Under the pieces are notes generated by a model that was not told where the DNA came from, did not search any database, and saw nothing but the letters and a program-made list of their open reading frames with translations. From positions 1 through 60,634 of the forward strand of contig JAIOQZ010000060.1 of NCBI GenBank assembly GCA_021108395.1: a DNA stretch of 60,634 nucleotides. The letters run 5' to 3'. A program made the position numbers and the translations under genes. This DNA comes from Candidatus Cloacimonadota bacterium. GTDB lineage: Bacteria > Cloacimonadota > Cloacimonadia > Cloacimonadales > JAIOQZ01. Positions within the stretch are counted from its first letter, which is position 1. Every line of letters begins with the position of its first letter. Positions 32,389 to 39,429 of this stretch are shown in pieces.

Positions 32389-33144
32389 TCAAGGTGGAGC
32401 TATGTTTGAAAATATTTTTAGCTTGTACAATGCGGCGATTACCATGTTTCTGTAAGTTGCCTCATTAAGAGAACCATCGAGAAAAATATCACCCCAGGCA
32501 ATTGGAGCTTGCTGATTGTAATCCCAAACAATGAACCGAGCACTTAAACCAAGCCTGAGAAGATACGCTGGTTTAGCGAAAGTACCTGTAACTCTAGCGT
32601 TTGCTTTATAATAAAAGAATTTGATTTTATTAAAAACAAGAACAACATCTGGTTGATACCCATGGTTAATTAAAAGTTCATTCATAGGATAATAGAAAAC
32701 ATCATTTATGTCACGGCCTTCGGTATGATAATTTTCAAAGTCAACATCAAGGCTATTAGATAAACTGATTGGCAAGCCATTGGGTATATAGATTGGTAAA
32801 TGTATTGATTTGAATTTAGTTGTGTCATTGTAAGAACTTATTGGGAAGGAAGGTATTGAATCAAGTAAACCGATTTTAGGGTCAATTTTTTCAAGAAACG
32901 TCATCATTGTTTGCATCATTGAATCCCTAATTGCTGATTCTGGAAAAGATCCCAACGCATAGTATTCGTTTGGGACATAACCGCCTTTAAACGTAATAGC
33001 ATTGTCGGCAATTGGAAATATTAAAAGTGTTCTGTTTTTAAATCCAGGCTTGATTAATTCTATATCAGACTGGACATTCGAGGTAGAACAACCTGTAAAA
33101 GCAATCAATATAAGTAAAAATAAAGAATAGAGTGTGTTGCGCAT
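32389..33144 (-). CDS. lipoprotein of unknown function
   Basis: The 251-residue product has a signal with lipobox AFTGC, so it is anchored to a membrane. The mature part has NRTLLIFPIADNAITFKGG near its N-terminus and DVVLVFNKIKFFYYKANA, then LGLSARFIVWDYNQQAPIAWGD later. This strand pattern resembles small outer-membrane-associated lipoproteins that respond to stress, but I cannot name the family. The gene is clearly more AT-rich than its neighbours, which hints at transfer. Its promoter region contains a 17-bp palindrome. Confidence 0.7.
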   Translation of the reverse strand: MRNTLYSLFLLILIAFTGCSTSNVQSDIELIKPGFKNRTLLIFPIADNAITFKGGYVPNEYYALGSFPESAIRDSMMQTMMTFLEKIDPKIGLLDSIPSFPISSYNDTTKFKSIHLPIYIPNGLPISLSNSLDVDFENYHTEGRDINDVFYYPMNELLINHGYQPDVVLVFNKIKFFYYKANARVTGTFAKPAYLLRLGLSARFIVWDYNQQAPIAWGDIFLDGSLNEATYRNMVIAALYKLKIFSNIAPP

Positions 33145-33188
33145 ATGTCTCTCCTTATGTGTATAATAGCAGAACCCAACATAATTAT

Positions 33189-33205
33189 GCTCATTTATAA
33201 TGAGC
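33189..33205. promoter_or_regulatory. 17-bp palindrome upstream of the lipoprotein gene
   Basis: GCTCATT and AATGAGC flank a 3-nt centre (33189-33205). The minus-strand TATAAA within it could be a -10 box, with a TTGACA at a rather long distance. The palindrome may be an operator. Confidence 0.35.
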
Positions 33206-33286
33206 TTGACTTGAATCTGCTGTCAAGAAGAAAAGCCTGTTGCCGTGCGGTGCGCGCCTTTCCTCAGAAAAATACTTGACGAGAAG

Positions 33287-33313
33287 CTGGCACTCATATT
33301 AGGTGTCTGCTAA
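33287..33313 (+). promoter_or_regulatory. CIRCE-like operator upstream of groES
   Basis: CTGGCACTC (33287-33295), a 9-nt spacer and GTCTGCTAA (33305-33313) match the HrcA operator TTAGCACTC-N9-GAGTGCTAA at 7 of 9 positions in each half, with the exact spacer length. It overlaps a weak promoter, TGGCAC (33288-33293) and TAATAA (33311-33316) 17 nt apart. It ends 48 nt before the groES start. Confidence 0.55.
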
Positions 33314-33361
33314 TAATACTATGGTTATCTGATCATAACACTAAAGAAACAGGAGTACACG

Positions 33362-33631
33362 ATGAACATCAAGCCTTTGGACGATCGCGTCGTCATCAAA
33401 TCGCTCGAGGTGAAAGAGAAGCAGGTCGGCGGCATATACATCCCTGATACCGCCAAAGAGAAGCCGCAAATAGGCGAGATCATCGCCGTTGGCACTGATG
33501 AAGAACTACAGGAAGCCGTCAAAGTGGGTGACAATATTCTGTACGCCAAGTACGGTGGTACCGAGGTTGAAGTCGAAGGCGCCAAGTACATCATCGTCTC
33601 GCGCAACGACATCCTCGCCGTAATCGAATAA
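33362..33631 (+). CDS. groES: co-chaperonin GroES
   Basis: The 89-residue product has the Cpn10 fold: IKPLDDRVVIKSLE at the start, a mobile loop KEKQVGGIYIPDTAKEKPQIGEI and a C-terminal VEGAKYIIVSRNDILAVIE. It caps the GroEL chamber. AGGAG lies 6 nt before the start. The usual groEL gene does not follow. Instead there is a long palindromic element and then a convergent T9SS gene, so groEL must be elsewhere. A CIRCE-like site upstream suggests heat-shock control by HrcA. Confidence 0.96.
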   Translation: MNIKPLDDRVVIKSLEVKEKQVGGIYIPDTAKEKPQIGEIIAVGTDEELQEAVKVGDNILYAKYGGTEVEVEGAKYIIVSRNDILAVIE

Positions 33632-33636
33632 TCTAC

Positions 33637-33824
33637 GGATAGGGGCGCTGCCCCCATCCTCGTCCACTTTTTGCAAAAAGTGGAATCAAAAACTCTTGGC
33701 GGATGCTAACGCATCCTATGCACAAGATTTTTCTTTGTACATAGGATACGCAGTATCCGTTAAAGCTTTTTGGTTTTACCTTTTTCAAGAAAAAGGTAAG
33801 CGGGGATAGGGGCAGCGCCCCATC
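33637..33824. repeat. 188-bp near-perfect palindrome, MITE-like
   Basis: The whole stretch can fold on itself around about 33730. The outer parts GGGGCGCTGCCCC and GGGGCAGCGCCCC match as terminal inverted repeats. Further in, CCACTTTTTGCAAAAAGTGG and ACCTTTTTCAAGAAAAAGGT are small hairpins in mirrored places. Further in again, GGATGCTAACGCATCCTATG mirrors CATAGGATACGCAGTATCC. There is no open reading frame. It lies just behind groES, so it may also end transcription. The structure is that of a non-autonomous mobile palindrome. Confidence 0.7.
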
Positions 33825-33846
33825 TTTATGGGCAACGGTTTTTCTT

Positions 33847-33876
33847 AAAAAAAAGCCGGGCACATAGTACCCGGCT
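33847..33876 (-). terminator. Rho-independent terminator of the lamin-tail-like T9SS gene
   Basis: AGCCGGG (33854-33860) pairs with CCCGGCT (33870-33876) around a 9-nt loop. The minus strand then has eight T residues (33847-33854). It lies 20 nt beyond the stop of the minus-strand gene. Confidence 0.88.
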
Positions 33877-33896
33877 CGTTTCGTTATTGTCGAGGA

Positions 33897-35573
33897 TTAT
33901 TTGATGAGCATCATCTTGCGCATCTGGACAAAACCAGGCGCGCTGAGACGATAGAAATAGAGGCCCGAGCCGACTTCGTTGCCGTTGTCGTCATTGCCAA
34001 ACCAGATGATGGAATGATCGCCAGGCTCGATAAGGCCGGTGTGCAGTGTGCGCACACGCTGACCGCGAATATTGAAGATAACCAGATCGGCGTTCACGGG
34101 CATGTCTTCGGCGCCGCGGATGCTGAAATCTATGTTGGTCTCCGGGTTGAAGGGGTTGGGATAGTTCGCGTTGAGCTTATTCAACTCGAAGAAATCAGGA
34201 ATGTCTTCTTCCTCGGGACTGATGGTGGCGTAAACCGGACCGAACAGGTCGGAGGAGCCGTCGCCGCCCAGGCCTTCGAGCCAGTAGTAGTATGTATGCT
34301 CAACCATCACTTCGATATCCTCGAAGTTATAGCTGGTTTCCTCGGTGCTGTTGGTGGCGGGTATCAAGTTGATGGTGACGCAGGCGGCGAGGTCGGCGCT
34401 GTTGGTTTCGCCGCGAAGCACGTTGTAGCCTATCATGTTGGTCTCGGTCTGGGTGACCCACTCGAGCATGACGGTCTGACTGGTGGTGACCAGAGCCGAG
34501 AAGCTGGACAGTTCGACGGGCAGCGTCTGGCCGGTAGTGCCAACGCCGGGGGTGCTATCGCCTGGTCCACCGGAAACCCAACCTCCTACAGTCATTTGCA
34601 CAGCCTGTTCATTAACCAGTACATTGGGCGAGTGGTCGAGTTCGGCGCGGACGACAGTGTTGTTGAACTGATATGCCGAGCCGCTTGTAATGCCAAGATC
34701 GATGCCGTCCAGGTAGTTGCTGATTGTCGTGCCCCAGGCCGTTTCGAAGGTTGCCTGATCGGCGCCGTTGCCGATGGTGAGGTAGGCTCTCGCATCGAGC
34801 GTTGTGCCGAGCGGGATGGTGTATGTGGCTCCACTGGCAGTGAACACGCCGTCGGTTTCCGTGCCCTGTACGAGGGTGCAGTCGCTGAGGTCGAGGGTTG
34901 TTTGCGTTCTGTTGAACAGCTCGACATAGCCAGTGCTCTCAGCCTCTCCACCGAGATTGTCGCTCACTTCGCTGATGTAGATGTCGCCGGCGACGGGGAG
35001 CGCGGCGCCTGGTTCGATTCTGTGGATAACCGCAGTGTCAGAGCTTACAGTTATCGAGGTGTCGTCGAAATAGAGAACATTGGCGCCTTCCGAACTGTAG
35101 ATTCTTGCCTCTACAACTATTCCGGTACGAGCGCCACCATCTGTATCAACTGTCCATTGATGAGATAATTCACTCCATCCCGAACCGTCAGAATAGGTAC
35201 TGTTGCCACTTGCAGAACCAGCGTAGGTATCGATATCATTAGGATCAGATGTATAGTGACCCCAAATTCGTCCACTTGGAGAAGCTGAAGGAGTAACGTC
35301 GTAACAATAGAAACTCGCATCGATGATGTCACCATCTGCTATACCCGTTACCCACCAGACCCAAGCTTGTGGCGTTCCGCCAATGGGGTCTTCAGTTAAT
35401 TTGAGACTGCTGGTTCCGGAATTTGCCTGCTCTGTGCTGTTTTCAGCGCTGCCTACATTGCCGTATGTTCCCAAAACGGTTCCGCCATCTTCCCAGCCAT
35501 AAGTGTCTGTTTGCACAGCAAACACACTCATAACAACAACCATGAAACCCAGAAGAAGAATCAACTTTTTCAT
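33897..35573 (-). CDS. T9SS-secreted protein with lamin-tail-like domain
   Basis: The 558-residue product starts at 35573, after GGGAG, with a signal peptide (about 1-20). The N-terminal 170 residues look like a carbohydrate-binding-type beta sandwich (SGTSSLKLTED, YFDDTSITV). A lamin-tail-like domain follows at about 195-335, with GDIYISEVSDNLG and TGYVELFNRTQTTLDLSDCTLV. After it comes PVELSSFSALVTTSQTVMLEW, a connector frequent before sorting domains in FCB bacteria, then an FN3-like part and the T9SS domain (about 465-558, YPNPFNPETN, FNIRGQRV, GSGLYFYRL). It is probably an adhesive or structural surface protein. Confidence 0.87.
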   Translation of the reverse strand: MKKLILLLGFMVVVMSVFAVQTDTYGWEDGGTVLGTYGNVGSAENSTEQANSGTSSLKLTEDPIGGTPQAWVWWVTGIADGDIIDASFYCYDVTPSASPSGRIWGHYTSDPNDIDTYAGSASGNSTYSDGSGWSELSHQWTVDTDGGARTGIVVEARIYSSEGANVLYFDDTSITVSSDTAVIHRIEPGAALPVAGDIYISEVSDNLGGEAESTGYVELFNRTQTTLDLSDCTLVQGTETDGVFTASGATYTIPLGTTLDARAYLTIGNGADQATFETAWGTTISNYLDGIDLGITSGSAYQFNNTVVRAELDHSPNVLVNEQAVQMTVGGWVSGGPGDSTPGVGTTGQTLPVELSSFSALVTTSQTVMLEWVTQTETNMIGYNVLRGETNSADLAACVTINLIPATNSTEETSYNFEDIEVMVEHTYYYWLEGLGGDGSSDLFGPVYATISPEEEDIPDFFELNKLNANYPNPFNPETNIDFSIRGAEDMPVNADLVIFNIRGQRVRTLHTGLIEPGDHSIIWFGNDDNGNEVGSGLYFYRLSAPGFVQMRKMMLIK

Positions 35574-35653
35574 TGTTGCTCCCATTTAATCCGTTTGTAT
35601 CAGCCAGAGCCGAGATTGTAGATTCATTATATTCACTTCTATTATACCTTTCT

Positions 35654-35684
35654 ATTATAAGAAATAAATAAATATTCCTGTCAA
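35654..35684 (-). promoter_or_regulatory. promoter of the lamin-tail-like T9SS gene
   Basis: On the minus strand TTGACA (35679-35684) and TATAAT (35654-35659) are perfect boxes, but 19 nt apart, which is longer than ideal. A TTATAA one base closer is an alternative -10. Confidence 0.5.
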
Positions 35685-35771
35685 CAGAAAAAAGGGGCAA
35701 GTGTTAAAAAAAATCGCACATTACATCTCTTGCTATAAAAGGCGCCTCTGCGGACGCCTCTCATAAAGAAG

Positions 35772-35795
35772 AGAGAGGCGCAGGAACGCCTCTCT
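35772..35795 (-). terminator. terminator left behind a dead T9SS gene
   Basis: AGAGAGGCG (35772-35780) pairs perfectly with CGCCTCTCT (35787-35795) around a 6-nt loop. It lies 18 nt beyond the stop of the minus-strand remnant. A second, overlapping copy of CGCCTCTC allows alternative pairing. Confidence 0.6.
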
Positions 35796-35813
35796 TTATC
35801 TCAATGCTGATGC

Positions 35814-36309
35814 CTATTTCATCAGATGGCTTTCTTCACCTCGGTCGTAGTCGCCTGCCTGTAAGCGGACTAAGTAGATGCCGCTGGCACACTCACCAGA
35901 TTTTCACCTGCAAGGCTGAAGCGCACCGCTATGCTATCGGAGAAATTATCCGTCGTCGATTAAGTAAGGGTATAAAATCTCACCCCCCTTGGCAAATTGA
36001 ACTCTCGCTCCTGAGATGGCGGCAAGCTTCGTCTTCTCATAGAGATAAGTCGAGCGACCGCGATAGTTCATAAATGGCAAATCGGTTACTATCGGTTCTT
36101 TTAGTATCACTATAATGGCACAAGGGTTCCACTCTGACGGCATTATAAGTTTCTTTCACAGCGAGAGATAGCCCTAAGTGTAAAGTGACACCTATGTTTT
36201 CATTTTGTGACAGCATGATTTCACTACTTCCACTTGTTGAATGGACAAAGAACGACCTTATCTCTTTCATGTCTTGTTGCTTAGATGCAGTCGTATTTAG
36301 AAACTGCAA
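35814..36309 (-). pseudogene. frameshifted remnant of a T9SS-secreted protein gene
   Basis: Reading on the minus strand, three pieces in different frames follow each other. They are an N-terminal piece of unknown type (36309 to about 36100), a second piece ending in ISGARVQFAKGGEILYPYL (to about 35946), and the start of a sorting domain, DSIAVRFSLAGENLV. Another shift follows, and then the end of the sorting domain, ASGIYLVRLQAGDYDRGEES up to TAG at 35814-35816. The central IYNxRGQ part of the sorting domain is deleted. No signal peptide is found. Confidence 0.6.
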
Positions 36310-36576
36310 GTGACGGCAATTTTTCCATTCTGCAAAAACGCTGGCCTGAAATATCGAAGTCTAAGCCAGTAATCGAGCAGCATAATTAACCCCATCGGTC
36401 TATACTGCATACATTTAACCGACAATTCAGGGGTCAGTTCTCCGCTATAATTACCCAAATGGAAAACATGCTGGCACTTTTTGCTGTAACGCTATGGGGT
36501 GTATCATGATGCGGATAGACGAGAGCCTGTTCTCAGACAGAAACCAGGCTCCAGATTGTAGCTGATTTCAGGTCTA

Positions 36577-36748
36577 TTCCCCACCCTTCCACACGTAGAG
36601 TACGCCTCGAACGCGATGAGTTCTCCGATGCAATCTCGTCTGGGATGGCAGGTACGCTGGTGGCTCCCCTGTTAGTTCCGGTATCTACTTTTGTCGCTTC
36701 GAATCCGGGGATAAAACAATGACCAGGAAAATGCTGCTGCTGAAGTAG
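36577..36748 (+). pseudogene. remnant of a T9SS sorting domain on the plus strand
   Basis: A frame with RRVRLERDEFSDA is followed, after a shift of frame, by NLVWDGRYAGGSPVSSGIY and a tail TMTRKMLLLK ending at TAG 36746-36748. These are the RGQxVRxL, VWDG, SSGIY and basic tail parts of a sorting domain. Everything upstream of it is lost. It points towards the convergent beta-helix gene. Confidence 0.7.
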
Positions 36749-36874
36749 AAAGTGCAATCGAGAATGGGGGAGTGGAAACGCTTCCCCTTCTGTTTACTAC
36801 TACACTGCCTGAACGATGACTATGCCATTATTCGACAACTTTAGATGTTATCTCGAATAATGTGCTCATTGCAT

Positions 36875-39172
36875 TCACTTCAGCAACAGCATTTTCCTTG
36901 TGATCGTTTCGCCGTTTATCGTCATACGGGCGAAATACATGCCCGAAGCTACCGGTTTGCCGCAGCTGTCGGTCGCCTTCCAGGTGAACTCGTACCGCCC
37001 TGGAACGCTGTACCCCTTGAACAGGCGTCTTACGAACTGCCCACGCACGTTGTATATCGCCAATTCCACTTCCCCCGTCTGCGCCAGTTGCATCTTCAAA
37101 GTCGTTTGTGTACGCACGGGATTGGGAAATACGTAGAAGGTAGTATATGCCGGCAATAGGGATGGCTCATCAATGGAAACTCCCTGGTATTCGTACGCTC
37201 CCAGATCGACCGACTCTCCCACGAGGCGCGGGTTGCCGGCAAGATCCGTGACGGGCAGGATAACGCCGTCTGGCAAATCGAGAGTGCCGGCGTCGATGCA
37301 GGGACTGTCTGACGAGAGAGCATAGGGGAAGTCGGCGCTCTGGCCTGCAAAAAGCGGGTCTGTGTCGAGGTTGCCATGATCCCACTGGATATCGCAATTG
37401 TCGGGATTGCCGACATCGCCGGCGCCGCCCTGTACCAGGCTGCTGCTGACCTCGAGCGTGCCGGGATATCCCGGGTTTGACCCGCAGTGAATCTGCCGCG
37501 GCTGGTTCCCGTTGAAGATGGTGTTGCCCCAGAGGATACTGTTTGTAATGGTCATTTGAGGGTTATCGCCGGCGAGATTGACCGCGCCGCCGTTCTCGAG
37601 GCATGTATTGTCGGCGATGGTGCAGTTGGTAAGCCAGCCGTGGATGTTGCTTGATACCGAAATCGCGCTACAGCTTGTCGGCCAGAAGTCGTTGTTGTTG
37701 AGATTGTTGGTTATCTGCGTGTTAGAGACAAACACACGGAATGTACCGGGCGCATTCTGACGGCCGATATTTACGATGACCGCGGCGCCGTCATCATCCT
37801 GGTTGTCGTATGGCCCGTTGTTTTCGAACAGGCAGTTTTCGATAATCACCGGTTCGAGGTTGGACTCGTGCCAATAGCGTATGCAAACCTGGGAAGAACC
37901 CGCTGTACTGTTGCGGTAGGTAAGGTTACGGGCGGTAAAAGTTGCATAGGTGGTTTCAATGCCGCTGCTCCACGAGTGGAAATCCGAAATTGTGATATTT
38001 TCCATCAGCACCGGCGACAGCGCCGGCGTTCGAATATTGAACAGAATGCTGCCCAGAATATGTTCATTCATCACGTTGATGATGGACATATTACGCAAGG
38101 CAACGTGAAACTCTACAGATATGCAGTTCACTGCCGCGTTGGTGAATTCCACATCGATGACCGTGAGACCTTCTCCGGCGCCCTCGATGGTTACATATTC
38201 CTTGATGCCAAAGGGATAGCGTTGGTCGTTCAGCCCGGGGGAATACACGCCCGGGGCGAGATGAATGGTGCGGGGGTGCTCTGCGTCCGCATCGATCATC
38301 AGCATGGCCTTGTCGATGGTGAGCAGCGGCAGGTCTGCGCTCGTGCCGGCATTGGCGTCATCACCATCCGGGCTAACGTACACGTCGGATGGAACGCGTT
38401 CCATCCAGCCATGCAGCACATCGAGGTTGTAATCGAAGTAGAATTCACCGTTTCTGAATAAGGCGATTTCATTAGTTGATGGGTTCAATACTGATAATGT
38501 ATCCAGTACAATATTAATTTCATTATCTGGAATTGATGTACCAATGTCACAGGAATACGGTGCCCGGTTGCCATATATTGAGCATCTTCTCTCTTCACTC
38601 ATAATCAGAAAAGTGTCATAGTTATGCCCTGCCAGTAAAAACCCACCTACAGCTCTGCCGGCCCTGTTGTGCCGAATACAGGTACGTTCCAGCTCCAGTT
38701 CGCCATAAACGCAATAGATTCCACCACCGGAAGCGAGGCACTCGTTATACTCAATTACACAATCACTTATGCGAAGATTGCTAATGCCCGCATAGATGCC
38801 TCCGCCATAGTAGTTGTCGTTATAATCCATGGCGGAGCCGCCAGTAATGGTGAAGCCCGAGATGGATACGGAATCGCTCTGCATTATCCAGATTACGCTC
38901 GCCAGGCCCATGCCATCGATGACCGTTGCGCTGATGAGCGAATCGCTCATACCCGGCTGAAACAAACCGGAAAGGGTGAAGCTAAGCTCGTCGATAACGA
39001 GATTCTCGCAGTATGTGCCAGGCCAGACGAGCACGGTGTCGCCTGTCGTCGTGGCGTTTATAGCGTCCTGAATGACGGTGAAATCGCCCATGCCGTCCTG
39101 CTGCACGGTGAGCGTGGCGGCGGACAGGGCGGTCGCCAGGCAAAACGCCGCCAACATCAGGAATCCTCGCAT
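36875..39172 (-). CDS. T9SS-secreted parallel beta-helix protein
   Basis: The 765-residue product has a signal peptide (about 1-18). It then begins with LTVQQDGMGDFTVIQDAINATTTGDTV, the usual opening of pectate-lyase-like right-handed beta-helix proteins. Helix coils rich in Asn, Ile and Gly continue (GGGIYAGISNLRISDCVIEYN, ENITISDF, NCTIADNTCLENGG). A LDTDPLF and SPCIDAGT closing segment typical of such proteins is near 610-650. The T9SS domain ends it (about 680-765, FPNPVRTQT, IYNVRGQFV, ASGMYFARM). A second start of the same type, VYVSPDGDDANAGTS, near 265 suggests two helix domains. A catalytic site is not visible; it may bind polysaccharide. GGAGG precedes the start. Confidence 0.9.
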   Translation of the reverse strand: MRGFLMLAAFCLATALSAATLTVQQDGMGDFTVIQDAINATTTGDTVLVWPGTYCENLVIDELSFTLSGLFQPGMSDSLISATVIDGMGLASVIWIMQSDSVSISGFTITGGSAMDYNDNYYGGGIYAGISNLRISDCVIEYNECLASGGGIYCVYGELELERTCIRHNRAGRAVGGFLLAGHNYDTFLIMSEERRCSIYGNRAPYSCDIGTSIPDNEINIVLDTLSVLNPSTNEIALFRNGEFYFDYNLDVLHGWMERVPSDVYVSPDGDDANAGTSADLPLLTIDKAMLMIDADAEHPRTIHLAPGVYSPGLNDQRYPFGIKEYVTIEGAGEGLTVIDVEFTNAAVNCISVEFHVALRNMSIINVMNEHILGSILFNIRTPALSPVLMENITISDFHSWSSGIETTYATFTARNLTYRNSTAGSSQVCIRYWHESNLEPVIIENCLFENNGPYDNQDDDGAAVIVNIGRQNAPGTFRVFVSNTQITNNLNNNDFWPTSCSAISVSSNIHGWLTNCTIADNTCLENGGAVNLAGDNPQMTITNSILWGNTIFNGNQPRQIHCGSNPGYPGTLEVSSSLVQGGAGDVGNPDNCDIQWDHGNLDTDPLFAGQSADFPYALSSDSPCIDAGTLDLPDGVILPVTDLAGNPRLVGESVDLGAYEYQGVSIDEPSLLPAYTTFYVFPNPVRTQTTLKMQLAQTGEVELAIYNVRGQFVRRLFKGYSVPGRYEFTWKATDSCGKPVASGMYFARMTINGETITRKMLLLK

Positions 39173-39188
39173 ATCACCTCCAGAAAAC

Positions 39189-39232
39189 GGCGGGAGTATA
39201 TAAATCCTACTCCCGCCATATGTTCATGTCAA
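39189..39232 (-). promoter_or_regulatory. promoter overlapped by a perfect inverted repeat
   Basis: On the minus strand TTGACA (39227-39232) and TAGGAT (39204-39209) are 17 nt apart. GGCGGGAGTA (39189-39198) and TACTCCCGCC (39208-39217) form a perfect 10-bp inverted repeat with a 9-nt centre that covers the -10 box. It could be an operator, or the hairpin may end transcription from the upstream gene. Confidence 0.6.
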
Positions 39233-39274
39233 GGAATATCGGTATTCCACTTCAGAATAACGTCTCTTGACGTT

Positions 39275-39425
39275 GTCCTCCACTTTCGGGTATTCGCTAC
39301 GCTACACACCCTTTCGTTCGATGGTTTCGTTTTTCGCTGCGCGAAATCCTGTCCTCCACTTTCGGGTATTCGCTACGCTGCACACCCTTTCGTTCGATGG
39401 TTTCGTTTTTCGCTGCGCGAAATCC
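39275..39425 (-). repeat. tandem 76-bp repeat behind a T9SS gene
   Basis: Two direct copies (39275-39350 and 39351-39425) differ at one internal base (CTACACACC versus CTGCACACC) and at the last base. Each ends in CGTTCGATGGTTTCG and TTTTTCGCTGCGCGAAA, which can fold. The second copy runs into the stop codon region of the minus-strand gene. The same end part is found at 5121-5166 behind another T9SS gene. Confidence 0.8.
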
Positions 39426-39429
39426 GAAA

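Larger units (their letters stand above)
35574..36874. other. 1.3-kb region of decayed genes
   Basis: No intact gene is present. It holds a promoter for the gene to the left and remnants of two T9SS genes on opposite strands, both with frameshifts (35814-36309 minus, 36577-36748 plus). The terminator of the minus-strand remnant still stands. A hairpin GAGCCTG/CAGGCTC is at 36523-36551. The rest, about 36310-36520 and 36750-36874, shows nothing I can name. Confidence 0.6.

Noticed and set aside
34014-35168. Open frame of 384 codons antisense to the lamin-tail-like gene
   Set aside because: There is no ribosome site and no family; the opposite strand is clearly coding.
36700-36720. TTCGAATCC string resembling a tRNA T-loop
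   Set aside because: It belongs to the remnant sorting domain (CRFESGDK); no acceptor, D or anticodon stem can be drawn around it.
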